Part shown: positions 32,872 to 42,768 of the stretch, piece by piece
Layout of the letters: every line of letters starts with the position of its first letter
Numbering within the stretch: position 1 is the stretch's first letter
Source: Aedes albopictus
Taxonomy: Eukaryota; Arthropoda; Insecta; Diptera; Culicidae
Direction of reading: 5' to 3'
Assembly: GCF_035046485.1 (NCBI RefSeq)
Contig: NC_085137.1
Coordinates: forward strand, 345,206,505-345,270,504
Length of the DNA stretch: 64,000 nt
Program-made: the position numbers and the translations under genes
Notes under the pieces: model-generated
Told to the model about the DNA's origin: nothing
The model's input: only the letters and a program-made list of their open reading frames with translations
The model's database searches: none

Positions 32872-33206
32872 CACAGACAAACAGACGTAACACTCTTCAA
32901 AACGGCTTGGCACATGCATTTAACGATCAATTCAAATGTCATTTGATTTGCGCGATCGTTCCACCAGATACGATAGTGTTCGATCGCTTTGACGTTTGTC
33001 AGTGTACACGTTGCTGAATGATGCAAACGAAAATTACAGGCAATTTGTGTAGTAGTGTGCGTGTCAGCAAAACGTCAAAACGAAATCCATCATGGCCGAC
33101 AGTGTCGCGCGCGGTTCTACCAACAGGTGGCAGTGTGCTCATGAAAATGACACCGGGCAAAAGTTTTTGATGAATTTCCTCTAAGAGTTACGTCTGTTTG
33201 TCTGTG
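32872..33206. mobile_element. CACAGACAAAC-family MITE, copy 2 (335 bp)
   Basis: CACAGACAAACAGACGTAAC at the left and its inverse at the right. The flanks TTGTTAT (32865-32871) and TTGTTAC (33207-33213) are a 7-bp duplication with one mismatch. Confidence 0.9.
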
Positions 33207-33396
33207 TTGTTACTTTTTACAAATCAAGCCCATATAATTCGTACAATAAGTGAACATTAGCTTTATTAGTGACTAATTGATTCACTACATAATACATAAG
33301 ATACAGCAAATTGTTATAACACATAACACAATATGATACAAACTCAATATAATTTTCTTGTAGAGATGTGTTTAACTCTAAACGGGATACCTGGGG

Positions 33397-33673
33397 CCCA
33401 TATAGCCGAGGCGGTAAACGCACGGGTATTCAGCATGACCATGCTGAGGGTGACGGGTTCGATTCCCGGTCGGTCCAGGATCTTTTCGTAAAGGAAATTT
33501 CCTTGACTTCCTTGGGCATAGAGTATCTTCGTGCCTGCCACACGATATACGCATGCAAAATGGTCATTGGCAGAGGAAGCTCTCAGTTAATAACTGTGGA
33601 AGTGCTCATAGAACACTAAGCTGAGAAGCAGGCTTTGTCCCAGTGAGGACGTTACGCCAAGAAGAGAGAGAGA
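33397..33673 (+). mobile_element. Feilai-type tRNA-derived SINE, full length
   Basis: The head CCCATATAGCCGAGGCGG and box B GGGTTCGATTCCCGG are followed by AACTGTGGAAGTGCTCATAG and a GAGAGAGA tail. GGGATACCTGGGG directly repeats at 33384-33396 and 33674-33686. Confidence 0.9.
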
Positions 33674-33779
33674 GGGATACCTGGGGTCCATTGGACCCCA
33701 GGCGCCTTTCAGAGCTCGTCTTTGATGGAACTCACTCAGCGAGGTGACGAAACTGAGGCAATGAAGGTATCCCTTTTAG

Positions 33780-34042
33780 CACAGACAAACAGACGTAACA
33801 CTTGCAAAAATCCCATCGACCACGCTTTTAACGATAATTTTGAATCTTCATAGTTGTGGCTTTCACAACCAGAGGCGCGCCCATCGTTTTTCTTCGCGTT
33901 TGACGTATCACACTAACGCCTTCTGTTGACCATATTGCACAACTCAGTGTATCGTGAAACATTTCCACCAGGTGATGGTAGTGTGAGCTGGGCGATATAT
34001 TTTCACGAAAATTGTTCTAGGTGTTACGTCTGTTTGTCTGTG
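33780..34042. mobile_element. CACAGACAAAC-family MITE, copy 3 (263 bp)
   Basis: CACAGACAAACAGACGTAAC and its inverse, flanked by a perfect 7-bp duplication CTTTTAG (33773-33779, 34043-34049). The interior differs strongly from copy 2. Confidence 0.93.
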
Positions 34043-34055
34043 CTTTTAGGGTTAA

Positions 34056-34744
34056 CAACAACGCAAAAACGTAGCTTGAAGCATTTTGAACCACCATCCC
34101 CTTAAAGATGGGTGATGATGATTTATGATCTGCACCAGATACCGGGCAGAGCAGCATAGGTATATGTTTTATTTTCGGGGAAATGAACGCGTCGTGTGTA
34201 GGTTGTCGTTGTCGGTCTTGGGACGAAGGCGGCTTTCGGAAAGTGTTCAAATTAGTTGCACTTTACTGGCAGCTAAGCCTGCTAAATGTCACGATGAACC
34301 CAAAACAGACGACAGTCCAGCCGTGTAGTTAATGTTTCATTGGAAACGTGACTTGGTGACATTACGAACGGTCGTCGGTCGTGCGGCAGTTATTATGCCG
34401 TATACACTGAAGATGGAAAAATATGTATTCGCTGTAGGCAGTGGATTTATGGACCCGAACAAGTGCCCATTGGATCTGAAGTATATGGGCTTAACCAACG
34501 CAACAGTAAATCATCGCCGCTACATGTTTGTTGATTAAATAATGCGTTATTTGTTAGCAGAGTAGGATTTCCTACAAATTTGTCTCGATTTGAAAACTAG
34601 TAGATATGCACCGCCTTTCAACAAACTTTTTCAAGTTTTCTATACCTGTGTATTATCCGTGACTTGATAAATTAATCCCTTGTTAGACTCATAAAAGAAC
34701 GATTGACAGCGAATATCTCACAATTCTCATTTTTCTTGTACACG
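34056..34744. other. Unassigned segment
   Basis: Moderate GC content at 34090-34540 with frames of 67-77 codons on both strands that I do not recognise. No repeat ends are seen. Confidence 0.25.
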
Positions 34745-34992
34745 TTATTGTCCGGCATTCTAGCAGCATGCCCTGCCCATCGTACCTTTCTGGCTTTCAA
34801 CACATTCTTAATGTTGGGTTCGCCGTAGAGTGCCGCGAGCTCGTGGTTCATCCTTCGTCGCCAAACACCGTTCTCCTGCACACCATCGAAATCACGCGTC
34901 GGTAGCAAACTCTGAGTGATTGTAGGTCCTCTTCGAACATGGTCCATGTCTTGTGTCCGTAGGAGACCACCGGTCTTATCAGCATTTTGTGT
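34745..34992 (-). pseudogene. RTE LINE reverse transcriptase C-terminal fragment
   Basis: The minus strand gives a frame with GVQENGVWRRRMNHELAAL, then VRWAGHAARMPDNN. Upstream in another frame come LIRPVVSYGHKTWTMFEEDL. These match the C-terminal half of the copy at 54453-55510 at near-identical spacing. A frameshift lies near 34890, and both ends are truncated without visible target duplication. Confidence 0.85.
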
Positions 34993-35949
34993 GTGACCAT
35001 ATTCACTCCCATTACAAGTCATTAGCTGTAATAACTGCTTCTCAAATAGGTTCCTAAAATAGTCCCTTCCCACTATTAAATATTTATCATCGAAACGAAA
35101 AGCTCTGACATAATTCCAACGATCTTATCAACGTACTCATATTTTTCGACAACAGACGCTGACGACAGCCAGAGAGTCAACGAACGGGCGTCCTAACGAG
35201 AATAAAATCGACAACAAATATCTTTTCATTAGGTGATTGAGCTCCTACTCCATGCACCAGTTAGTAGACGACAACCGAAATCGATATCATCGGGTCTTCT
35301 TCCATTCCACGGGCATCATCGCCCGCCAAGCCAACCGTCGCACAGTGATGCGAGGGCGGAAAAAAGTCGAAAAATCAACTTATGTATTTTGAATCAAATG
35401 TATTTTTTCATTTTTTCTCGACATTTGAATAGTCTATTTTTAAAATTTGGTGCTGATTGAACGAAAATTGTTTTTTTTCCAGAACTTTGAAGTGGGAGTC
35501 CATCATACTTGAAATTTAAGCTCCCATATAAAATGTATGGAAAAACAAAAACAAACTTCCTCTAAGTTTTCAAATATGAGCACACATTTGTACACATTTG
35601 ACGCTATATTCATTTTGAAGATTATTTTGTCAGCTTTCAGAAAACCTAGGGGTTATTTTGCGCAAATTTGCGCAACATATGTTTTCGGGCAAAGAAACAA
35701 CTAGAAAGCCCTTATGTTGAATGACATTTGACCTCCTGCTTATAGTTAGCGTATTACTTTACTTATATTGCAAATAATAGGATATACATGTATATCTTCA
35801 AATTATTACGATTGTATTGCTTCCATTTCTTATCTTTTTATCATTGAACTTTTTTATTTTCAAGGCTCAGTCGTCATGAAGCTTTACGGAGCCATGCAAG
35901 CAACTCATACATAGACGAGAGGTCAATCGGGAAACATCTTTATATCTAA
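34993..35949. other. Spacer
   Basis: Positions 35160-35350 are GC-richer with an unrecognised 75-codon frame; the remainder is AT-rich. Confidence 0.25.
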
Positions 35950-36254
35950 ACAAGCTGTCCCGGCAAACTTTGTCTTGCCAAGCGGTAGTGGTTTGACAAC
36001 TGTTGAGCACCGCACTCTAGATTGGTTTCATTTCGATCGTGTTGATTTTCTTCCCAGGTCATACAATATCAGTGATTTGTCAATTATCTTACTTTTTCAG
36101 TTGAATTTCGTAACTTTTTTCACTTACAAACACAGCCACCATGAATACGAATCGAACCATGCAAGAGTCGTCCTGATAGGTTCATTCGTTCGTGAGTTTT
36201 GTTGCCTCAAAGGAATTCCAAACTCATTTATATATATAGATAGATAGATAGATT
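35950..36254 (+). repeat. LINE-like 3' end with GATA tail
   Basis: It begins near CTGTCCCGGCAAACTTTGTC, contains TTTGACAACTGTTGAGC, shared with about 25730, and ends in TATATATAGATAGATAGATAG. A simple-repeat tail is typical of several LINE families that lack poly(A). No coding part is preserved. Confidence 0.5.
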
Positions 36255-36410
36255 ATTTCCAATATTTTCTCAAATTTTACATTGAAGAAGTTTCTATACA
36301 TTTGTATCGGCTCAGCTACCATAGCGCATAACAGTGCCGATGTTTGTTGTAGAATGTTATTATATTTATATGTGAAAATTATTTTAGGACAAGACATAAA
36401 TAGCTATTAT

Positions 36411-36826
36411 GCGCGCAGGTATTCAGCAAGAGTACGTTGATGATGTCTGTGTTCGATTTATGACCGTTCCAGAATCTTTTCGTATTTAAAATTTCAATTG
36501 CAATGGTGCCCCTTTGCGCCCTGTCTCATGATTTTTTCGAAGTAAAAAGGATCAATTTCGAATTAAAAAGCATGAAATAATACAAATATTCAAATCTGAT
36601 CTTTTGCTAAGTTGGTTTGCAAGAATATATCAACATAACTGTTATTGGAAGCAAAAGTTTGATATTCGCGCAAAACGTAACGCTTGGAATGTGTCAAACG
36701 CCAAAAAAAGGTAAATTGGCATAGACAATATTCAGTAAATAACTACGGAAGTCTTTAAAGAACTTTAATAGAAACTGATGAGCAGATTTTGTTCTAGCTG
36801 GGACGTTACGCCAATAAATAGAAGGA
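36411..36826 (+). mobile_element. Degenerate Feilai-type SINE split by an insert
   Basis: The head at 36411-36490 (GCAGGTATTCAGCA, then GTTCCAGAATCTTTTCGTA) and the tail at 36731-36826 (AATAACTACGGAAGT, then CTGGGACGTTACGCCAA) both align with 33397-33673. About 230 bases of foreign or diverged sequence lie between. Confidence 0.6.
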
Positions 36827-37059
36827 AGTAGTTTTAATCGAAATTGTAAACCCACATATCTAAAATGAAAAAGAGACAGATAGATCCTAATTTTCGCCAC
36901 TTCCACAAGGATCCACCAATAACTCTATGCTCTGGCTTATTTTACCGGTAACTATTCGAAAAATATTTCTTTTCAATATTTTTTTAGTATTGATTCAACA
37001 TTTTTTCGTGTTCATAAATTTTAATTTTTTTTTGGAAAAAATAAATAAATAAATAAGTA

Positions 37060-37960
37060 CCGGTACTAAATCGGTTTAGTTGGTTCAAAAGTGAAACGGT
37101 CAAACGAACCGATTCTTCTGATCATTTAAGTGAACATCATATAGAAGAACTTCAACGTTTCTCTAACTGAACAAAAGTTTATGTTAAACGGTTTATAACT
37201 AGGTTGGTTTTTGCCAGTTTTCAAAATCATTTAGTTTCGTTGATCTGTCATTCTCTAAAAATAATAATGTCTTTTACTTTGACACTGCACAGGCGGAACT
37301 ATTTTTTTAATTATTTTCAAAAGTTTATCGGATTAGTGAACCGGCTTTCCTTATCACTTATTTTGGTCCTATGTTTAATCGTTCATCAAAATAAATTACA
37401 AATTAACAATTATCAACTGGACAGCAAAATTAATTAACCGGTTCAAACATTATTGTTTTTGATTAACCGGCTCTCAAAATTATCTTTTTTTGTCCAATGG
37501 GCATCCATTTACTAGTGGGATGAATTTCTTGGTTTTACCGGTTCGAAAATGAACCGGTTTTCCAAATCACTTATTTTATTTTTTCGTGGAAGGTTGGCCA
37601 TTAGAAGTAATTATAAAACAACTATCCTCAAGAGATATAATGCAATTTTTTTATCGCTTAAAAAATAGATCGGTTAAACAAACCGGTTCAACAAATAATG
37701 TATTCTCCACTCGTTTATCATCATAATGTATAGAACATCAGCATAATACCAGTTGGACGCAATCCTTGATTTAACCGGTTCAAAAGTGAACCGGTTGAGC
37801 AAACCAGTTCACACAATCACCCATTTTATTCATATGTTCAATTTCCCATGAAAATAAACTATAAAAAATTAACGATTCCTAATCGGAATTATAAAATATT
37901 TTTACCGGTTCAAAAATGAATCGGTATAATGAACAGGTTCGGCGAAATGATTATTTCTAT
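37060..37960. repeat. Degenerate array with ACCGGTTCA/TGAACCGGT core
   Basis: ACCGGTTCAAAAGTGAACC-like palindromic cores recur near 37065, 37330, 37435, 37535, 37680, 37778 and 37902, separated by AT-rich sequence. CAAATCACTTATTTT follows several cores. This is an old satellite or an amplified internal segment. Confidence 0.7.
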
Positions 37961-38317
37961 TGTACTATTCAATTCTCACTCAAAAAAATCTGTTATCTCC
38001 ATTGGTTCCCTTTTGGGCGTAAAAAACATTCCCAAATTGTCCACTTCCCCAGGGGAACCAGGATTCCGGAACGGTCCTGAAAGTGGCCAATGTGACCCAT
38101 AGGAAGTCAATATGACTTCTAGTTAACTTATTCCAATAAATAATAAAATTTTTAGAAGCTTTGAACCAATTTCATTCATGTTAAGACTTTTTGCCACCCA
38201 TTGTATGGAGCCGCATCACTGTGCGTCGTCTTTGTCAACCTTTTCAATTGATATTAATTCGAAACGAAAAGCTACCCATGCATTTCAAACAGTCAAAGGG
38301 TGCTGCTGTCCGGCGAC
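37961..38317. other. Spacer before the hAT element
   Basis: No recognised feature. The 201-codon frame starting at 38178 crosses the hAT boundary and is not a gene. Confidence 0.4.
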
Positions 38318-39375
38318 CAGGCCCGGATTTAAGGGGGGGCAATGGGGGCAAGTGCCCCGGGCCCCCCGTTTGAGGGGGCCCCCCAAGATTCCTGAAGCAC
38401 TATATGTATTTTGTTCAACGAACTCATGTCCTAGAGTAATTGTAATTGAGTTACCAAAAGTATCGAGATTATTTTATAATCTGAAATTTTACTTGAGAGT
38501 AAATCGAAATCCTAAACTACATGATTTTTGGTGCACTGACACTATTTTTAGAATAGATTTACATTTTTTTTTTGATATTTTCTACAATATGAGCTGCCAT
38601 TCTAAAACCATAAAACTGTTTTGTCAATTTATTTATAAATGCAAAACAATTGAAATTAAAAAAAAACAACAACAACTAAACGATTCAATTGTTTCTCCAG
38701 AGAGGTATACAATATTCAACAATTGGATAGAAAGAACTTTCTTGTTTATTTTGGCGTACACGAGTTTCTCAAAAACCTCTTGAAAGTTTGCATTGAGTTC
38801 CGTAAAAAAATGAAAAACGTTTCTTAACCAAACCAAAGATTATTTTTTAAGAGTAATCTTAACGATGTTTGAGTATCAGTAAAAATGTCATTTCATTGAT
38901 AGTTTAACAATTCAATCACTTATTTGACAATGATTGTGCATGCTTCTGTTCATTATACGATTATATTCTAAAAACACCTACTTAATACCCATCTGGCTCA
39001 GTTCGTTGTGGACGGATGTTTTTTTATGGGAAAGATATGATAATTATTAAAAGAGATGTTTAGGAAATTCTGATCAGTTTTGGAAACCTAAAACATCTCG
39101 GAGCAATGGTTTTACATATCTATATTTTGGGTCTCACCGACGTTTTGAGAATTTATTGCTACAGTTGCCCCCTAAAGACCTAACTTTTTTCATTATAAGT
39201 CTTGAAGTACTCGTATAATATTGCAATCGCAAAAAAACAGTAAAAATTTAAAAAATACGAATTACACAACATTGACAAAAAAATAAATATAAGGTTTACA
39301 TCTTTAAAATCTTGCTTTTGGGGGCCTACTCTAAAAAGTTTGCCCCGGGCCCCCCGAAGCCTAAATCCGGCACTG
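38318..39375. mobile_element. Non-autonomous hAT-type element (1058 bp)
   Basis: The left end CAGGCCCGGATTTAAGG and the right end read inward CAGTGCCGGATTTAGG, flanked by a perfect 8-bp duplication CCGGCGAC (38310-38317, 39376-39383). An 8-bp duplication with CAG ends is characteristic of hAT. Just inside both ends lie runs of G and C around TGCCCCGGGCCCCCCG. The AT-rich centre encodes no hAT transposase. Confidence 0.95.
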
Positions 39376-39383
39376 CCGGCGAC

Positions 39384-39989
39384 GCTGGTGCTGGCTGGCT
39401 GGCGTGCCGCACATTTATCAGATTTCTTCTAACTAAGCCAAATTGCATCATTCACCCCTTTTCGCTTGAATTAATTTTCATAAATTATTATTGTGCGGCA
39501 GTGCTGAGAAAGTGGGAAATATTTTCGAGGTGCAATCTTATCTTGGTCAATGGACTAGAGCGAGAATCGTCAACGCAGCATTCGATGGTAATTGGACTAC
39601 TCTTCACCGAGGCTTATGGTTGCGTAAATTGTAATTTAGCACCCAAAAAATAGTGTTTGCACAATTCACTTTTTGTCGTTGGAAATAATTTTAACATCAG
39701 TGATTGTTTCTCCTTTTACTTTTGTCTACATTATCAAGTATACTGGAAAGGATATATTTTCTCTCCAAAAATGACTTTTTGATAGAAGAGCCGGAAGGTC
39801 GAGTCACATATACCAATAACAATACCATATACCAACGAATTGAACTGAATCTGTGTGTATGTATGTGTGTGTATGTGTGTGGACAAAAAAAACTCACATC
39901 ACTTTTTGGCAGTAAACCTCAACCGATTTTAATGACCGACAATTCATTCGACGTGGAATCCGGTCGCATTGTTTCCTATTGAAAATGGT
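39384..39989. other. Spacer with a GT microsatellite
   Basis: GTGTGTATGTATGTGTGTGT lies near 39855-39882. Elsewhere nothing is recognised. The segment right of the microsatellite leads into the satellite that follows. Confidence 0.5.
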
Positions 39990-41720
39990 TCGTATCGGTC
40001 CAGCCGTTCCGGAGTAATGGCCATTTAGGTGTTCCGGACCGGTCCCCCAGGAAAGGGCCAGATATGAAACCCTACAAACCCTTGCATGCGACACATCTCA
40101 TCACGGCATTTTTTGACAATCTGAGGAACGGTAAGCCGGAAAATAGTCTCAAACCATATCTAAACCGGTAGTAATCCGGAGCTGATTCCGGGTGCCCCGC
40201 CGTAAGTGGCCAAATATAATAATGAGTCGAATCCAAGCATGCAACACATCGAATTACAGCTTTTTCGATAGCCTGATGAACGGTTATCAAGGAAGTATGC
40301 GCAGACCACTTTAGAGACCACCGGTCAAATCTAAATGTGAACCAAACCCATGCATGGGACACCTCAAATCACGGCTTTTTGGTAACAGTTACCAAGAAAA
40401 TAGTCTCAGACCATATTTGGGACAACCGGTTATGTCCCGAACCAGTTCCAGGTGTCCCATCGTTATCGATCGAATATGAAAGTGAACCTAACCCATGCAT
40501 GCGACACATTCAATCAAGGCTGGTCAACCTCATGAGCAGTTATCAAGAAAATAGCTTCAGACCACATACGAGACTGCCGGTAGTGTTCCGGAACCGGTTC
40601 CGGGTGTCCCACCGGAAGGGGCGAAATGTAAAAGTGAACAAAACTATGCATACAACACATCCAATCGCGGCTTTTTGGGCCAAAAAATAGTCTCAGGTCA
40701 TATTAAGGAGAACCGATGGTGTTTCGAAAGTGATAAAATGTATGAGGGAATCAAACCATGCGGCACAATTGATACCGACGTTTTTGATAATCTGCGTTCC
40801 ACCGAAATTTGTCAAGAATTAAAGTGTACCAACCCTGTGCATGCGACACATCAAATCCCGGCCTTTTCAATAACCTGCCGAATGGTTAGCAAGAAAATAG
40901 CCTCAAGTCACATCAATCCATGCATGTGACACATAAATTCGCAGCTTTTTAGCAAACATGATTAACAGATAACAATAAAATAATTTCAGACCTTATTTGG
41001 GACAACCGGTAGTGTCATGGTTCTGGGTGTCCTGCCCGAAGTGCTCAAATATAAAAGTGAACTAAACCCGGGTAGAATGGCACAAATTTCCCGAATGGAG
41101 GAGAACGTGCCTCTAGAGCCAACCTACTGAAACCCGGGTAGAGGAAAAGAGCTCAATAATAGCATATTTTATATTAAGATCAAAATGTGATATTGGTTTG
41201 ATTGATATAAGAGATAAAATATCTAAAAATAATATCTTAAATTCTTTCCTGGAACGTCATCATCAGATCATATTTAGATTTTGTAAGATCTAACCAATAG
41301 CAGTGAGCTATTCGCTTGATCTTGAAATATCAAATTTTGATATTGTGCAGATGTTCCAGGAATATTTTTCAAATATTATTTTTAGATCATTTATCTTTTG
41401 TATCAATTAAACCAATATCACGATTTAATTGTCAGAACTTCACCTCTACCCGGGAACCCATGATTTCGACAGATCAAATTGTGGCTTTGATAACCAGATG
41501 AACGACTAGGAAGAAAATAGGCTCAGACCACATTAGATTCTGTAGAATACCGGTATATATAATTATACCGGTAGTGTTGCAGAACCAGTTTTGGGTACTT
41601 CGTCGGAATTATGAAAGCGAACAACTGCAATGCCAGCGATAAATCAAATCCTGCTTTTTGATAGCCTGATGAACGTTGAATAAAACCAAAAGTGAAGAAA
41701 TGATCGAAGTCTTCATGTAT
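39990..41720 (+). repeat. Degenerate satellite, unit about 150-170 bp
   Basis: Units contain CCATGCATGCGACACAT, then CGGCTTTTTGATAACC, GAAAATAGTCTCAGACCA, CCGGTAGTGTTCCGGAACC and GGGTGTCCCACCGGAAG. About nine units with heavy divergence are seen (40085, 40240, 40345, 40495, 40650, 40845, 40925, 41460, 41630). Frames of 84-117 codons are by-products. A palindromic insert interrupts it at 41133-41454. Confidence 0.85.
41133..41454. mobile_element. Palindromic element CCCGGGTAGAGG (322 bp)
   Basis: CCCGGGTAGAGG at the left and its inverse at the right. The inverted match continues inside (CAATATCACGATTTA region against TGATATTGGTTTGATTGATA). It sits in the satellite, splitting a unit between GAA and CCCATG. 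Confidence 0.8.
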
Positions 41721-41789
41721 GAATGTGAACAAAATCTTGATAAAACCAAAGCAATCTAATCAAATCACACTATTTCAGTTTCCAAAATA

Positions 41790-42158
41790 CGGTGTCGGAC
41801 AAAACAATAAGACCACCAGCAGTTTTTCATACAAAATGGTCAAGTGTGACGATATGGTGCTCGGTATCTAGAGAACCGATTTGACTGAAATTGTGACAGT
41901 CGCCATGGAGTTCCGTTAATTTTAATTTGTAGTAAATTGATTGAGTTACGTTCAGTACATCAAAAGTTACGACAAAATAAAAAGACAACTTCCACATTAC
42001 CATTACAAAATGGTAAACATGAGTATCTAATGGTTGATGGTTGATGATTGTTGAACTAGTGCTCCAATTAAAGACGCCATTCAAACATGGGGACATTTTT
42101 AATGAATTGAACCCAAATAACCAATCTTAAAATTTGGTCTTATTGTTTTGTCGAATCG
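41790..42158. mobile_element. TA-flanked Tc1/mariner-like MITE (369 bp)
   Basis: CGGTGTCGGACAAAACAATA at the left and CGATTCGACAAAACAATA inward from the right, both continuing AGACCA, with TA at 41788-41789 and 42159-42160. ACAAAACAATAAGACCA-type ends resemble Tc1 elements. It is non-coding. Confidence 0.88.
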
Positions 42159-42174
42159 TATATCTGAAACTTTT

Positions 42175-42444
42175 TTTGAGTCTCTAGTTAGCCTAGAGGT
42201 TAAAGCTATGGATCGCCAATCCGGAGACGATGGGTTCGATTCCCATTCCGGTCGTGAAAATTTTCTCGATTTCCTGGGCATAGTGTATCATTGTACTCGT
42301 CTCACAATATACAAATCCATGCAATAGCAGGCAAAGAAAGCCCTTCAATTAATAACTGTGGAAGTGCTCCAAGAACACTAAGTTGGAGAGAGGCAGGCCG
42401 AAATCCAGTGAGAACGTAGAGTCATAAAGAAGAATAAGAAGAAG
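42175..42444 (+). mobile_element. tRNA-derived SINE (Feilai-like), full length
   Basis: The head AGTTAGCCTAGAGGTTAAAG, box B GGGTTCGATTCCC, the body GTGGAAGTGCTCCAAGAACA and an AAGAAGAAG tail. ATCTGAAACTTTT repeats at 42162-42174 and 42445-42457. It lies just right of the mariner-like MITE. Confidence 0.92.
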
Positions 42445-42457
42445 ATCTGAAACTTTT

Positions 42458-42751
42458 GAAGTAATAAACACCCGACGTTTTGTGTTTGAAGAAAACAATT
42501 GTGATTTGTTGATTTAAATTGAGCTCTGAGAAAGGTCTCAACGAGGGCCCGAAATGTTGACGAAAATTTAAAAGAATCAACGCAAGGTTTTTTTTACTAA
42601 TGTCGAAAAATGTCTTTAAAATAATGAACAGAGTTCAATTCAATTCAATTTAACACAAATCAAACTTCACGTAGCTCCATGTCGACTGTCAAAATTTCAA
42701 CCAAATCGCTCCACAGTCCGACTCTGTGAAGCATCAATATGTTTCTCGGTT
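42458..42751. other. Short spacer
   Basis: No feature recognised before the target duplication of the next element. Confidence 0.4.
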
Positions 42752-42768
42752 TGATAGTGATGATGATG

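Larger units (their letters stand above)
33376..34051. mobile_element. GGGATACC MITE, second copy, split by two insertions
   Basis: TTAA at 33372-33375 and 34052-34055 flank it. Its body is interrupted by a SINE (33397-33673) and by a CACAGACAAAC MITE (33780-34042). With both inserts and one copy of each target duplication removed, 116 bases remain, against 115 in the intact copy at 23474-23588. Confidence 0.88.

Noticed and set aside
38178..38783. 201-codon plus-strand frame
   Set aside because: It starts in flanking DNA, crosses the hAT left end and has no transposase motifs.
39990..41720. CRISPR-like appearance of regularly spaced words
   Set aside because: Unit bodies are homologous along their full length, so this is a degenerate satellite, not repeats with unique spacers; the host is also a eukaryote.
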